Assembly (NCBI RefSeq): GCF_004208635.1
Contig: NZ_CP035806.1
Location: forward strand, 3,410,001-3,474,000
DNA length: 64,000 nt
Origin: Leucobacter triazinivorans
GTDB lineage: Bacteria; Actinomycetota; Actinomycetes; Actinomycetales; Microbacteriaceae
Direction of reading: 5' to 3'
Positions 1 to 9,000 of this stretch are shown piece by piece. Made by a program: the position numbers and the translations under genes. The notes beneath the pieces were generated by a model that saw only the letters and a list, made by a program, of their open reading frames with translations, was not told where the DNA came from and ran no database searches. Position 1 is the first letter of the stretch. Every line of letters begins with the position of its first letter.

Positions 1-183
1 CGCGGTCTGCCGCACCCGCCCTACGAGACGCGGGGCAGCGGACCCGACCATGATCGCCGGTACACCTCGCGCGTCACGCTCGACGGCGCGTCGGGCGTCG
101 GTCGCGGCACGAGCAAGAAGGTGGCCGAGCTGGCGGCCGCGCGAGACGCGGTCGCGCAGCTGCGGGGCCGCAGCGCGGGCTAG
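1..183 (+). CDS. rnc: Ribonuclease III, C-terminal end (partial)
   Basis: This is the 3' end of a gene that enters from outside the window; 60 codons are visible before the TAG at 181-183. The translation matches the double-stranded RNA-binding domain that closes RNase III: a P-x-Y-E segment, GPDHDRRYTS, then a Gly-rich turn, SKKVAE and AAARDAVAQL. RNase III cuts structured rRNA precursors and other duplex RNA in the cytoplasm. Only 5 nt separate its stop from mutM, so the two are co-transcribed. The order rnc-mutM-smc-ftsY is typical of actinobacteria, which supports the call even though the catalytic domain is not visible. Confidence 0.9.
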   Translation, partial: RGLPHPPYETRGSGPDHDRRYTSRVTLDGASGVGRGTSKKVAELAAARDAVAQLRGRSAG

Positions 184-188
184 CCCCG

Positions 189-1193
189 ATGCCGGAACTG
201 CCCGAAGTCGAGGTGGTGCGCGCCGGGCTCGCCCCTGCCGTCGACGGCGCACGGGTGCTCGGGGCGGAAGTGCGCGACCCGCGCGCGCTCAAGCGCCACG
301 TGCCGCTCGGCCTCGACGGGCTGCCGGGCGACGACGGGCTCGGCGGTCACGGCGTCACCTTGACCGCAGCCGCCGGCGCGAGCCGTGCCGCCGACTTCGA
401 GCGGCGCGTCACCGGGCTGCGTCTCGCGGCGCCGCAGCGGCGCGGCAAGTTCCTGTGGATCCCGGTGGTCCCGCCTGTTCCTCAGGCCCCGCCGGTTGAG
501 CGCAGCGCAGCGGAGTCGACACCCGGTCCCGCTTCCTCGCAGGCCCTTCTCGCGCACCTCGGCATGAGCGGACAGCTGCTCCTGCGCGCGCTCGATGCGC
601 CCGACGATCGTCACGTGCGCATCCGCCTGTGGATCGAGCACCGGGTGCACGGCGAGCTGAGGCTCGACTTCGCCGACCAGCGGCTCTTCGGCTCGCTCGC
701 CCTCGACGGACTCGTCCCGGCCGCGGGCGGGGGATCCGTGCCCGAGCAGGCCGTGCACATCGCGCGCGACCCGCTCGACCCGCGCTTCGACGACGCTGCG
801 TTCGTCGCCGCGCTGCGCGCCCGCGCCTCCGGCGTGAAGAAGCTGCTGCTCGATCAGGGTCTCGTGAGCGGTGTCGGCAACATCTACGCCGACGAGGCGC
901 TGTGGCGTGCGCGGGTGCACCCGGAGACGCCAGGCCGTGCCCTCGGGCCGCGCACGGCGCGCGAGCTGCTGCAGCGCCTGCGGGACGTCTTCGCGCAGGC
1001 GCTGGCCGAGGGCGGCACGAGCTTCGACGAGCAGTACGTCAACGTCAACGGGCAGGCGGGGTACTTCGCGCACTCGCTGAATGCGTACGGGCGTGCTGGG
1101 GAGCCGTGTCCGCGGTGCGGCAGGGCGATCCGGCGCATCGTGATCGGCGGCCGTTCGTCGCACTTCTGCCCGCGCTGCCAGCGGCGACGGTGA
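189..1193 (+). CDS. mutM: Formamidopyrimidine-DNA glycosylase (MutM/Fpg)
   Basis: Base-excision repair glycosylase/AP lyase that removes 8-oxoguanine and formamidopyrimidines. The start gives MPELPEVE, in which Pro2 is the catalytic amine and Glu3 the acid seen across the family. The helix-two-turn-helix segment (KKLLLDQ, GVGNIYADEALW) and a C-terminal zinc finger with Cys307, Cys310, Cys327 and Cys330 are intact, so the protein should be active. At 334 residues it is longer than most family members (about 270-290). Part of the excess is an insert at about residues 96-116 (PPVPQAPPVERSAAES...), encoded by a palindromic intergenic-like segment near 492-526 that keeps the frame. It lies 5 nt after rnc. 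Confidence 0.97.
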   Translation: MPELPEVEVVRAGLAPAVDGARVLGAEVRDPRALKRHVPLGLDGLPGDDGLGGHGVTLTAAAGASRAADFERRVTGLRLAAPQRRGKFLWIPVVPPVPQAPPVERSAAESTPGPASSQALLAHLGMSGQLLLRALDAPDDRHVRIRLWIEHRVHGELRLDFADQRLFGSLALDGLVPAAGGGSVPEQAVHIARDPLDPRFDDAAFVAALRARASGVKKLLLDQGLVSGVGNIYADEALWRARVHPETPGRALGPRTARELLQRLRDVFAQALAEGGTSFDEQYVNVNGQAGYFAHSLNAYGRAGEPCPRCGRAIRRIVIGGRSSHFCPRCQRRR

Positions 1194-1273
1194 CGGGCAG
1201 CTGACGCGGCGCGGAGTCGGGCGACGGACAAAGGAGGTTCGAGTGTCGAGGCGTGATCGTTGTATCTCAGGTA

Positions 1274-1297
1274 CTGTACCTGTGGTACAGTTCGCGC
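1274..1297 (+). promoter_or_regulatory. Leaderless promoter overlapped by an inverted-repeat operator
   Basis: A perfect inverted repeat, CTGTACC-TGT-GGTACAG, spans 1274-1290. Its right arm contains TACAGT (1286-1291), a good -10 box, and the ATG of the next gene follows after exactly 6 nt. The gene is therefore probably transcribed without a leader, and a protein on the palindrome would block the -10 directly. The PadR-type regulator encoded second in this operon is the obvious candidate; that link is inferred. Confidence 0.6.
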
Positions 1298-1750
1298 ATG
1301 GATACTCGATCAAGCTCTCTGGCACGCGTCAATACGCGGGCCCTCCTGCTGCCCTATGCTCTTGCCCTCATCGTCTCGGTTTCCGTGCTTCAGGCGGTGA
1401 TCGCGGTGACCGGCGGCGAGATCACGTTGCTCTCGGGCGTGCTCGTTGCTGCGATAGCGCTCGCTCTGGGGGTCTGGTTCTGGCTGAATCGCCGAGCTCT
1501 GAGGCGTATTCGTTTCGGCGGGGCGATCGCGCACTCGGTCGCGTTCGTGACGATCACCACCTCGATGAACCTGCACGTCGTTCTTCGCACCGTCTCTCTT
1601 GCGGGAGGCGACGACGGTTTCGCCGCCGCAGCGCATCTCCTCCTCGCCACTCCCTGGTTCGGGGCGACGCTGATCATGAGCGTGGCGTGGGGTCTCGGGC
1701 TGCTCATCCACCTGATCGGAGCGATCCTCGGTCGCGGCTGGGAGGACTGA
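1298..1750 (+). CDS. Small four-helix membrane protein of unknown function
   Basis: A 150-residue protein I cannot assign to a family. It has about four predicted membrane helices (residues about 14-38, 43-62, 74-95 and 112-140) joined by short loops and ends in a charged tail, GRGWED. ATG 1298 is chosen because it lies 6 nt after the -10 box TACAGT; an in-frame GTG at 1253 would put the promoter inside the gene. A strong Shine-Dalgarno-like AAAGGAGG at 1230-1237 sits too far upstream to serve it. The stop overlaps the next gene's region by almost nothing (regulator ATG at 1752), so the two form an operon. Membrane proteins paired with PadR-like regulators are often transporters or stress proteins regulated by that partner. 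Confidence 0.6.
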   Translation: MDTRSSSLARVNTRALLLPYALALIVSVSVLQAVIAVTGGEITLLSGVLVAAIALALGVWFWLNRRALRRIRFGGAIAHSVAFVTITTSMNLHVVLRTVSLAGGDDGFAAAAHLLLATPWFGATLIMSVAWGLGLLIHLIGAILGRGWED

Positions 1751-1751
1751 G

Positions 1752-2117
1752 ATGAGCGAGACGTCGCACCAGAGCGAGGTCGACGAATGGCTGAGCGCTC
1801 GGCTCGCCTCCTGGGTGGAGACCTACAAGAAGGCGATGCTCGCGCCGGTCCTCCTTCGGCTGGTCGAGCTGCACCAACCCGTGGGCGTCGCGTCTCTGGC
1901 GCAGCACCTGCTCTCCTCGACCGGCTGGCGGATCACCGAGAGAGGCTTGTACCGCACCATCAGGCGTCTCCAGGACGAGGGCTTCCTCACCATCGCCGAG
2001 GTTGACGCTCCGCGCACGGGCGCAAAACGCAAGGACCTCGCGCTGTCCGAGCTGGGAGCGCGGTTTCTTGCGGGTGTCGAGGGGGCTGCAGTCGACTGGC
2101 CCGTTCGCGACAGATAG
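1752..2117 (+). CDS. PadR-family-like winged-helix transcriptional regulator
   Basis: A 121-residue DNA-binding protein. Residues about 28-95 have the winged-helix layout of PadR/MarR proteins: LAPVLLRLVEL, then a helix-turn-helix with SSTGWRITERGLYRTIRRLQDEGFL and a wing ending in RKDLALSELG. The pattern 'Y-R-x-I-R-R-L-x-x-x-G' is characteristic of PadR. It lacks the long C-terminal dimerisation coiled coil of the larger PadR class, so it belongs to the short type. It starts 1 nt after the stop of the membrane protein and probably represses both genes through the palindrome at 1274-1290, as PadR proteins usually control their own operon and a neighbouring membrane protein. The ligand cannot be read from the sequence. 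Confidence 0.75.
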   Translation: MSETSHQSEVDEWLSARLASWVETYKKAMLAPVLLRLVELHQPVGVASLAQHLLSSTGWRITERGLYRTIRRLQDEGFLTIAEVDAPRTGAKRKDLALSELGARFLAGVEGAAVDWPVRDR

Positions 2118-2212
2118 CGGTTCCCCTGCTCCTGGGCGGTCGTTGCTGAAGTGGGAGACGGGTGCCCGACTATCATGAAGCAGGCACGTTCTACGGGAGT
2201 GGGGAGTCGGTC

Positions 2213-2788
2213 GTGCGAGTCGTGGTATCCGGGACGCATGGGAGCGGCAAGAGCACGCTGATCAGCGACTTCACCATGAACCACCGGGCGTGGCGGATGC
2301 TGCCGGATCCGTACGAGGAGGTCGATCTCGCGAACGACGTACCCGGCGCCGCGACCTTTTTCGCGCAGCTGCGGTATTCGGCCCTCAGGCTGCTCGAACC
2401 GCAGGCTGCGCCGGTGATCGCCGAGCGCGGTCCGCTCGACTTTCTCGCCTACCTGCACGCGAGCGCGGAGCTGGGTCGGCCGGGGGAGCACGCGGCCGGG
2501 TTCGAACGCGGTATCGCGCTGACGCGGCGTGCGATGGAGACGGTCGACCTCCTCGTGCTCCTTCCCCTGAACCAGCAGGACACGATTGACATCCCCGCGG
2601 ATGAGGACCTGGAGCTGCGCGCCGCGATGGACCAGTCGTTGTTGGAGCTCGCGGAGGACACGGAGCTCACCGCGGGTGCGGAGGTCGTCGAGCTCGTCGG
2701 GAGTCGGGAGGAACGGCGCGCGTCGCTCGAGGCGATCGTCGAGCGCTGGGAGCGCGGTGCGCAGCACGCGGCGAGGGCGACGCGGTGA
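2213..2788 (+). CDS. P-loop NTPase / nucleoside-kinase-like ATP-binding protein
   Basis: A 191-residue protein with a clear Walker A loop, SGTHGSGKST, near its N-terminus, a DPYEEVD segment, an ERGPLDFLAYL segment resembling the nucleotide-kinase DR-type motif, and LLVLLPL as a Walker B-like strand. The layout resembles small AAA/nucleoside-kinase-like proteins that phosphorylate small metabolites, but no substrate can be assigned. GTG 2213 is preferred because GGGGAG stands 6 nt upstream and the Walker A strand follows at once; an in-frame GTG at 2162 would add 17 unremarkable residues. The gene ends inside a run of 12-bp tandem repeats, so its last codons (RATR) are encoded by repeat DNA. 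Confidence 0.6.
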   Translation: MRVVVSGTHGSGKSTLISDFTMNHRAWRMLPDPYEEVDLANDVPGAATFFAQLRYSALRLLEPQAAPVIAERGPLDFLAYLHASAELGRPGEHAAGFERGIALTRRAMETVDLLVLLPLNQQDTIDIPADEDLELRAAMDQSLLELAEDTELTAGAEVVELVGSREERRASLEAIVERWERGAQHAARATR

Positions 2789-2850
2789 CCGACGCGGTGA
2801 CCGACGCGGTGACCGGTTCGGTGACCGGTTCGGCGGCCGGTTCGGCGGCC
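2779..2850. repeat. Six 12-bp tandem repeats between converging genes
   Basis: Three copies of GACGCGGTGACC are followed by one GGTTCGGTGACC and two GGTTCGGCGGCC. They cover the stop codon of the NTPase gene (2786-2788) and stop 2 bp before the end of the DUF1697 gene on the other strand. The stepwise change of unit along the array suggests local duplication by slippage. No hairpin terminator was recognised here. Confidence 0.85.
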
Positions 2851-2852
2851 GG

Positions 2853-3398
2853 TCAGATCGTTTCGCCCGCGAGCTCCATGAGCCTGCGCACCGTGTTGAG
2901 ATTGCGCGAGGTGCCGGTCGTGCCGAGCGTGCGCATGAGCTGTGGCTCGTTCAGCTGCGACCGCCCCGCCCCGTCTGCGTAGCGCAGGTGCAGCTCCCGG
3001 CCGATGAGGTGCCAGCGATCCGCACCGGTCTCGAGGCGTCGGGCCGCTTCGACGCCCGCCGCCGACGGCGTCTCCACGAGGAAGGAGATGTAGGAGAACT
3101 TCGGATCGGCGACCTCGAACGGGTGCGCTGCGAGCGCGGAGACGAGCTCGTCGCGGGTACGGCTGATCACCTCGCGGAAGAAGCCGAAGCGCACCTCGAC
3201 CGCCGCCTCGAGCGCGCGGTCGAACGCTGCCGGGTCGCCGTCGATCGTGCACACCAGATTGCCTGACGCGATGTAGGTTGAGACGTCGCGCGCGCCGAGC
3301 GACTGCGCGAGGGCTCGCCACTCGGCCATCGGCAGCTTGGCCGTGCCGCCGACGTTCACCGCGCGCACCAGCAGGATGCGGCGTACGGGGGTCATCAT
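2853..3398 (-). CDS. DUF1697 family protein
   Basis: A 181-residue member of DUF1697, small cytoplasmic proteins found in many bacteria with no established biochemical role. The family's hallmarks are present: an opening RILLVRAVNVGGTAKLPM, a YIASGNLVC strand near residue 42, and the C-terminal TSRNLNTVRRLMEL, equivalent to the usual 'R-N-W-x-T-v' ending. The chosen ATG (there are two in tandem at 3393-3398) follows the box TACCCT by 6 nt on the minus strand, a leaderless promoter lying inside the last codons of the HNH gene upstream. The two genes are thus adjacent (1 nt) but DUF1697 may have its own promoter. Confidence 0.85.
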   Translation of the reverse strand: MMTPVRRILLVRAVNVGGTAKLPMAEWRALAQSLGARDVSTYIASGNLVCTIDGDPAAFDRALEAAVEVRFGFFREVISRTRDELVSALAAHPFEVADPKFSYISFLVETPSAAGVEAARRLETGADRWHLIGRELHLRYADGAGRSQLNEPQLMRTLGTTGTSRNLNTVRRLMELAGETI

Positions 3399-4862
3399 TC
3401 ACTCAGGGTAGCGCGCCACGGGTGCTCGGGCCGGCGGCGCGACCGGCGCGACTGGCGCGACTGGCGCGACTGGCGCGATCGGCGCGAAGCGCACGGTGCT
3501 GCTCGGGGTGTCGATGTAGCTGCGGCCGGTCGGGCTGCGCCACTCGAGCGCCCCGCCGCTCCGCTGTCTGGGACGCCAGCCGGATCCCGCGAGGAACTCG
3601 AAGTGCTTGAGGGTGTGGTGCCTGCGGCACAGGTGCGCCAGGTTCGCGACACTTGTGGGGCCCCCGCGCGCGGCGGGGACCGTGTGGTCGATGTCGCAGT
3701 GATCGAGGCGCCGTGTGCAGCCCGGAAACCGGCAGTGCTGATCGCGAGCTTCGAGCAGGCGCTTGAGATCCCCGCCGGGACGGTAGCGATCGACCGCCAG
3801 CACGGACCCGGTGCTGGGGTGGGTGAGCACCCGATCCCAGCCCGTGGCACGACCCGCGAGGCGGCGGGCGGTGTGCGCGTCGATCGGTCCGTATCCCGCG
3901 AGCTCGGCGGGGCCGAGATGCGGCGCGGTCTCGGGGGATCGCGGGATCCCGGCGAGCGTGAGGGCGGGTACCGAGACCTGCACCCGGCCCGCGATCGCGC
4001 TGAGTGCGTCGCCGGTGCCGAGATCACCGGTGCGGGTGCCACCGGTGCCGAGATCACCGGTGCTGAGATTCGCGGGACCGAGATCGCCGGTGCCGATCGG
4101 TGGGCGGGCTCCGGTGAGCAGCAGCTCGGCGAGTACGTCGGCCTGGATCTGCGCGGAGGTGCGGGGATCCGCGTCGTCGGTCGCTCTGGAGGAGCCGTCC
4201 GCGGACGCTGTGCGGTCGCGGCCCCGGACGAAGTGGGCGATCCGAGCCAGTCGGTCCTTGATCGCGTGGGCCTCGACCGCTCCCACGGTGGCGACGAGCT
4301 GCGCCATGCCGTCGTCGAGATCCACAACGCGTACGCACCTTCGCTCGCGCGCCTCCCGGTGCCGCTCGTCGATGCTGCGCTCGGCGAAGTGCTCGGCGAT
4401 GCGGCGCGCGTGGGCTCGCAGCTCGCGCGCAGTCGACGAGGCGGCTAGGGGCACGACCTTCGACTCGTAGGCGCTGCGGGCCTCCGACCCGGTGAGGATC
4501 TGCCCGGCTTCGACGATCGCCTCGGTATGCCGAAGCGAGAGGCGCCCGGTTGCGAACGCCGCGGCCACCGCCGGATAGTCCGTGAGCAGGCGATCTGCGT
4601 GGCCCATGCGATGAGCCGTCTCCATCTGCCCGGTGCGGGTGGCGACCGCCACCTCGGCCTCGACGGCTCGGTGGACCAGTTCGCCGCGATCCGCGTGCTT
4701 CCCGTCGCGCGCGATCCGCGATGCGAGCCGCGTGAGTGAGGCGAGCTGGGCCACCTTGAGGTATTCCAACTGGTGGATCATCGCGTCGATGCGCTCGACC
4801 GCCGCGATCCCCGCTGCCAGCGCGGCGCGCTGCACGTCGGCTTGGAGGATGGAAGAATGCAT
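3399..4862 (-). CDS. DUF222 / HNH endonuclease domain protein
   Basis: A 487-residue protein with the two-part design seen in many copies in actinobacterial genomes: an N-terminal helical DUF222 domain (about residues 1-250) and a C-terminal HNH nuclease domain (about 380-450). The nuclease part carries PGCTRRLDHCDIDH, then LCRRHHTLKH, with the two zinc cysteines and the H-N-H type histidines. The biological role is not established; such proteins are often linked to mobile or repetitive DNA. ATG 4862 gives the usual DUF222 start; the frame stays open further upstream to 5003. Two low-complexity parts stand out: a TGDLG-type repeat encoded at about 4016-4095 and a Pro-Val-Ala tail encoded by 9-bp repeats at 3436-3489. 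Confidence 0.85.
   Translation of the reverse strand: MHSSILQADVQRAALAAGIAAVERIDAMIHQLEYLKVAQLASLTRLASRIARDGKHADRGELVHRAVEAEVAVATRTGQMETAHRMGHADRLLTDYPAVAAAFATGRLSLRHTEAIVEAGQILTGSEARSAYESKVVPLAASSTARELRAHARRIAEHFAERSIDERHREARERRCVRVVDLDDGMAQLVATVGAVEAHAIKDRLARIAHFVRGRDRTASADGSSRATDDADPRTSAQIQADVLAELLLTGARPPIGTGDLGPANLSTGDLGTGGTRTGDLGTGDALSAIAGRVQVSVPALTLAGIPRSPETAPHLGPAELAGYGPIDAHTARRLAGRATGWDRVLTHPSTGSVLAVDRYRPGGDLKRLLEARDQHCRFPGCTRRLDHCDIDHTVPAARGGPTSVANLAHLCRRHHTLKHFEFLAGSGWRPRQRSGGALEWRSPTGRSYIDTPSSTVRFAPIAPVAPVAPVAPVAPPARAPVARYPE
3436..3489. repeat. Six 9-bp tandem repeats in the HNH gene tail
   Basis: The unit GGCGCGACT (with small variants) is repeated six times and encodes the alternating Pro-Val-Ala stretch at the C-terminus of the DUF222/HNH protein. 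Three internal units are identical, which suggests recent expansion. Confidence 0.85.
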
Positions 4863-4919
4863 GCTCGCAGTCAACACACGACCACTGACACTGACGGAAC
4901 CTGCGGAGACGCTGACGAT

Positions 4920-4943
4920 CCAAAGATTCTCACCGATCTTTGG
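4920..4943. promoter_or_regulatory. Inverted repeat upstream of the HNH gene
   Basis: A perfect 8-bp inverted repeat, CCAAAGAT-N8-ATCTTTGG, lies 58 bp upstream of the HNH gene start. It stands out from its GC-rich surroundings and is placed as an operator or promoter element would be. No cognate regulator can be named. Confidence 0.45.
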
Positions 4944-5094
4944 TAAGGAGCCGACAACGGGAAATCGGTGGCAGCGAGCTGCCTGCGCTCGTCGCCGGAG
5001 CATCGCCGGCGCTCGAGCTCGCGTTCACGCTCTGCCGGTACCCGACTCTCCGTGTCAGTGGCGCTCGCTGCCACAAGCTAATAGCATTAGCCAC

Positions 5095-5493
5095 ATGAAC
5101 TTCATGCGTGTGAGCTGGGGAATGAGCGCCCTCGTCTGGTTCGCGGTCCTCGTGATCTGCTGCATCTTCTGGGGGTGGCCCGCAACCCTCGTCGCGGTGC
5201 TCTTCGGCCTGCTGCCCGATGTCGCGCTCGTCGGGGCCTTCGCCGGTGAGGGGCGCCTCAAGCCGAGCCGCGTGCGACTGTACAACACTCTGCACACCAT
5301 GATCGTCCCCATCGTGCTCCTGGTCGTGGGCGTGGTCGTCTTCGCGCTCACCGGTGCCCTCGATGGCGGCTTCTGGCCGATCGCGATTGCGGGCATCGCC
5401 TGGTTCGTGCACATCGCGGCGGATCGCGCCCTGGGCTTCGGGCTGCGCGCGCCCGACGGCAGCATCATCCCGGTCGGCTTCCAGCTGAGCTGA
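5095..5493 (+). CDS. DUF4260 family membrane protein
   Basis: A 132-residue integral membrane protein with about four hydrophobic helices. The C-terminal HIAADRALGFGLR is the recognisable family signature (a D-R-x-L-G-x-G-L motif), preceded by FGLLPDVALVGAF and by a conserved YNTLHTMIVP segment with polar residues in a helix. Function is unknown for the family. ATG 5095 is preferred over internal methionines because a -10 box TAGCAT ends 7 nt upstream, consistent with a leaderless transcript. The TetR-type regulator follows 32 nt later on the same strand and may control it or merely share the transcript. Confidence 0.75.
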   Translation: MNFMRVSWGMSALVWFAVLVICCIFWGWPATLVAVLFGLLPDVALVGAFAGEGRLKPSRVRLYNTLHTMIVPIVLLVVGVVVFALTGALDGGFWPIAIAGIAWFVHIAADRALGFGLRAPDGSIIPVGFQLS

Positions 5494-5525
5494 CGGCCGC
5501 GGATCCGCACTCCGGGGCGCCCGAG

Positions 5526-6041
5526 ATGACCGCGCGACGAGAGCACCTGCTCGACCTCGCCGAGCTGGTGCTCGAACGAGAAGGGCTCGACGGGTTCGGC
5601 GTGCATGCGCTCGCGCGCGCGGCGGGGATCAAACCGCCGAGCATCTACAAGCACTTCGCGGGGGCGGCCGACCTCCAGCACGCACTGATCTCGCGCTGGT
5701 TCCGGCGCCTCGCGGCCGCGCTCGACGCGGCCGAGTCGTCCATCGCGTCCTTCGCAGCGGCGTACCGCGCGATCGCACTCGCGGCTCCGCAGCTCTACCG
5801 TCTGGCGACGTACGGGCCGCTCGATCGCGCACTGCTCGATCCGGGTGCCGAGCGCGCGGCACTGGCGGCGGCGCTGCGCCTCTTCGGCGAAGAGGAGGCA
5901 TCCGACGAGGATCATCCCCGTGCACGCCTCGCCTGGGCGGCGGCGCACGGGCTCGTCTCGCTGGAGATCGCGGACCGCTTCCCGCCCGGAACCGATCTCG
6001 ACGCGGCCTGGCGCGCGCTCGCCGCAGCCCTCTCCGGGTAA
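5526..6041 (+). CDS. TetR family transcriptional regulator (WHG-domain type)
   Basis: A 171-residue regulator. Residues about 4-50 form the TetR DNA-binding domain: LLDLAELVLEREGLDGFGVHALARAAGIKPPSIYKHFAG, with the usual S-I-Y-K-H-F recognition helix. The C-terminal part contains the AYRAIALAAPQLYRL region typical of the WHG (TetR_C_33) ligand domain, so it probably senses a small hydrophobic ligand. No strong ribosome-binding site precedes the ATG; its short distance from DUF4260 suggests an operon. No palindrome was found just upstream that would mark its own operator. Confidence 0.85.
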   Translation: MTARREHLLDLAELVLEREGLDGFGVHALARAAGIKPPSIYKHFAGAADLQHALISRWFRRLAAALDAAESSIASFAAAYRAIALAAPQLYRLATYGPLDRALLDPGAERAALAAALRLFGEEEASDEDHPRARLAWAAAHGLVSLEIADRFPPGTDLDAAWRALAAALSG

Positions 6042-6096
6042 GGTCTAAGGGATCACAGGCGGGGATCCTGTCCCGGGCAGACGGAAAGGCGGCGGC

Positions 6097-9000
6097 GTGC
6101 ATCTCAAGAGCTTGACGCTCAAGGGCTTCAAGTCCTTTGCGCAGCCGACCACCTTCCAGTTCGAGCCGGGGGTGACCGCGATCGTGGGCCCCAACGGCTC
6201 CGGCAAGTCGAACGTCGTGGACGCGCTGGCGTGGGTGATGGGGGAGCAAGGCGCGAAGACGCTGCGCGGCGGCAAGATGGAGGACGTCATCTTCGCGGGC
6301 ACCTCCACCCGGGGCCCCCTCGGCCGCGCCGAGGTGCGGCTGACCATCGACAACAGCGACGGTGCGCTGCCCATCGAGTACTCCGAAGTGACGATCAGCC
6401 GCACGCTCTTCCGCAACGGCTCGAGCGAGTACGCGATCAACGGCGAGGCGTGCCGACTGCTCGATGTGCAGGAGCTGCTGAGCGATTCGGGCCTGGGGCG
6501 CGAGATGCACGTGATCGTCGGCCAGGGCCAGCTCGACGCGGTGCTGCGCGCGACCGCCGAGGACCGACGCGGCTTCATCGAAGAGGCCGCCGGCATCCTG
6601 AAGCACCGCCGCCGCAAGGAGCGCACGCTCCGCAAGCTCGAGGCGATGGAGACCAATCTCACCCGACTCCAGGATCTCGCCGGCGAGATCCGTAGACAGC
6701 TGAAGCCGCTCGGGCGTCAGGCCGCGGTCGCGAAGCAGGCGCAGGGGATCGCCGCCGAAGTGCGCGATGCGAAGGCGCGCCTGCTCGCGGACGACGTGTT
6801 CCGGCTGCGCCGGGAGCTCGACGACCTCGCCAAGGACGAGGCCGAGCAGCACTCCGAGCGCATCGTGCTGCAGGAGCAGGTGGAGCAGAAGCACCTGCGC
6901 ATCGAACGGCTCGAGCACGATCAGCAGAGCGACGAGCTCGATGCGGCGCGCCGCGTCACGATGGGGCTCGAAGCGGTGCAGTCGAAGCTGCGGGGGCTCT
7001 ACGCCCAGACGCAGCAGCGGCTCACCTTCCTCGCGACCCAGGCGGAGGCGCCCGAGCAGCTGAATCGCATCAGCAGCGGCGCCGTCGACGAGGCCGCGGC
7101 CGATGCGGCGCGGCTCGAGGCCCTGATCCCCGAAGCCGAGACCCGCTGGCAGCGGGCCGGCACCGCGACCCGGCAGGCGCAGAGCGCGCTCGACGCGATC
7201 GACGAGCACATCGCCGCGCAGAGCGAACTGGTGTCGAAGCACGACCTGCAGCTCTCGCAGCTGCGCGGGCGTGCGGAGGCGGCCGAGCAGAAGCGCGCCA
7301 CTGTGGCCCAGGAGGTGGCGCGCCGCGAGCAGGCGGTCGAGCAGGCGGAATCCCGGGCCGAGGAGGCCCGGCGGCAGCTCGCGGACTTCGAGGAGCGGGA
7401 GGATCTCGGGGAGAGCCCGGAGTCCGGTCTCGACGACGCGTACCGCGAGGCGCAGGAGCGCCAGAGCGCGAGCGAGCAGCGGCGCGACGAGGCGCGGGAC
7501 CGGCTGCACGCGCTGGAGCAGGAACGGGCCGGGCTGGAGGCCCGGGTGAGCGCGCTCACCCGCTCCTTGGACCAGCGGGACGCCTCGGGCGCGCTGCTCG
7601 CGGAGGGGCTGGGCGGCATCGGCGAGCGGATCTCCGATCGGGTGCGCGTGCGCGAGGGGTACGAGGCCGCAGTCGGCGCCGCGCTCGGCGTGTTCGCCGA
7701 CGCGCTGCTGGCCGAGACCGCGGGCGCCGCCGAGACCGCGGTGGCCGTGGCGCGGGATCGGGATCTCGGCCGCATGCGCGCGATCATCGCGCGCACCGGT
7801 TCGACCCCCGACGACGGCCCCGAGGTAGCGGGGCTCACCCGCGTCGCCGACGTGCTGCTCGACGCCCCCGACGGCGTGCGCGGCGTGCTCGCGCGCAGCT
7901 ACATCGTTGACGAGCTGCCCGCCGCGGTAGCGGCGGCCGACGAGCTGCGGACACGGCTGCCCGACGCGGGGTTCACGATCGTCACCGCGCACGGCGACGT
8001 GCTCACCGAGCACACGCTGAGCGGAGGATCGGGGCTCGCCCCCTCCCGCATCGAGCTCACCGCCGAGCTCGAGCAGGCGGAGCAGCGCCGCAGCGCGGTT
8101 GCCGAGCGCATCGCCGAGACCGAGGCCGAGCTCGCCGAGCTGCGCTCCGCGGCCGCCCGGGCGAAGGAGGACGCGCAGCGCGCCTATGCCGAGCTGCGCG
8201 CGGCAGACGCTCGTCTGGCAGAACTGTCGAGGGAGCGTAATCGCCTGGCGGCGCGCGCCGAGGCGGCGCAGGCCGAGGCGGAGCGCGCCAGGCAGGCGAT
8301 CGCGGCCGTGGTCGAGTCGGCCGCCGAGGCGGCCAAGGAGGCGGAGCGCGCCGCCCAGGCCCACGCCGAGGCCGAGGCAGAACCCCGGCCGATCCTCGAC
8401 GCGAGCCAGCGCGACGAGCTCGTCGCCGAGCTGGAACGGGCTCGCGCCGCCGAGATGGAGGCGCGCCTCGCCCTCGAGACCGCTCGCGAGCGATCGCGCG
8501 CGGGGGCAGCGCATCGCGAGACCCTCGCCGAGCAGTTCGAGGCCGAGCGCCGCGCCGCAGAGGAGTCCGCACGGCGCGCCGCGCTGCGGTCCCGCCAGGT
8601 GCGGCAAGCCGAGCGCGTGGCCGGCCTGCTGCCCGCGATCCTGGACGCGTGCGACCGATCGCTCGCCGAGGCGCGCCTCGCGCAGCAGCACGCGGAGCAG
8701 GAGCGCGCGAAGCACAGCCAGGAGCTCACCCTCCTGCGCTCCGAGGAGTCGGGCCTGCGGCAGAAGCTGCAGGCGCTCACGGAGCGCGTGCACGGGGCCG
8801 AGCTCAAGAGCTACGAGCGCAAGCTGCAGCTCTCCGCCCTGCTCGAACGCTCGGGCAACGAACTCGGCCTCGTCGAGGACGTGCTCGTCGCGGAGTACGG
8901 TCCGCACGTTCCGATCCCGGTCGCCCCCGCGCCGGTCGAGCCCGGCGAGGCCCCGGATCCCGCTGAGGCTCCGGATCCCGCTGAGGCCCCGGATCCCGCT

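Noticed and set aside
1230..1755. GTG 1243 with a perfect AAAGGAGG in front, opening a 170-codon frame
   Set aside because: The product is Arg-rich without motifs and overlaps the membrane protein in another frame. The ribosome-binding sequence is probably coincidental or a relic.
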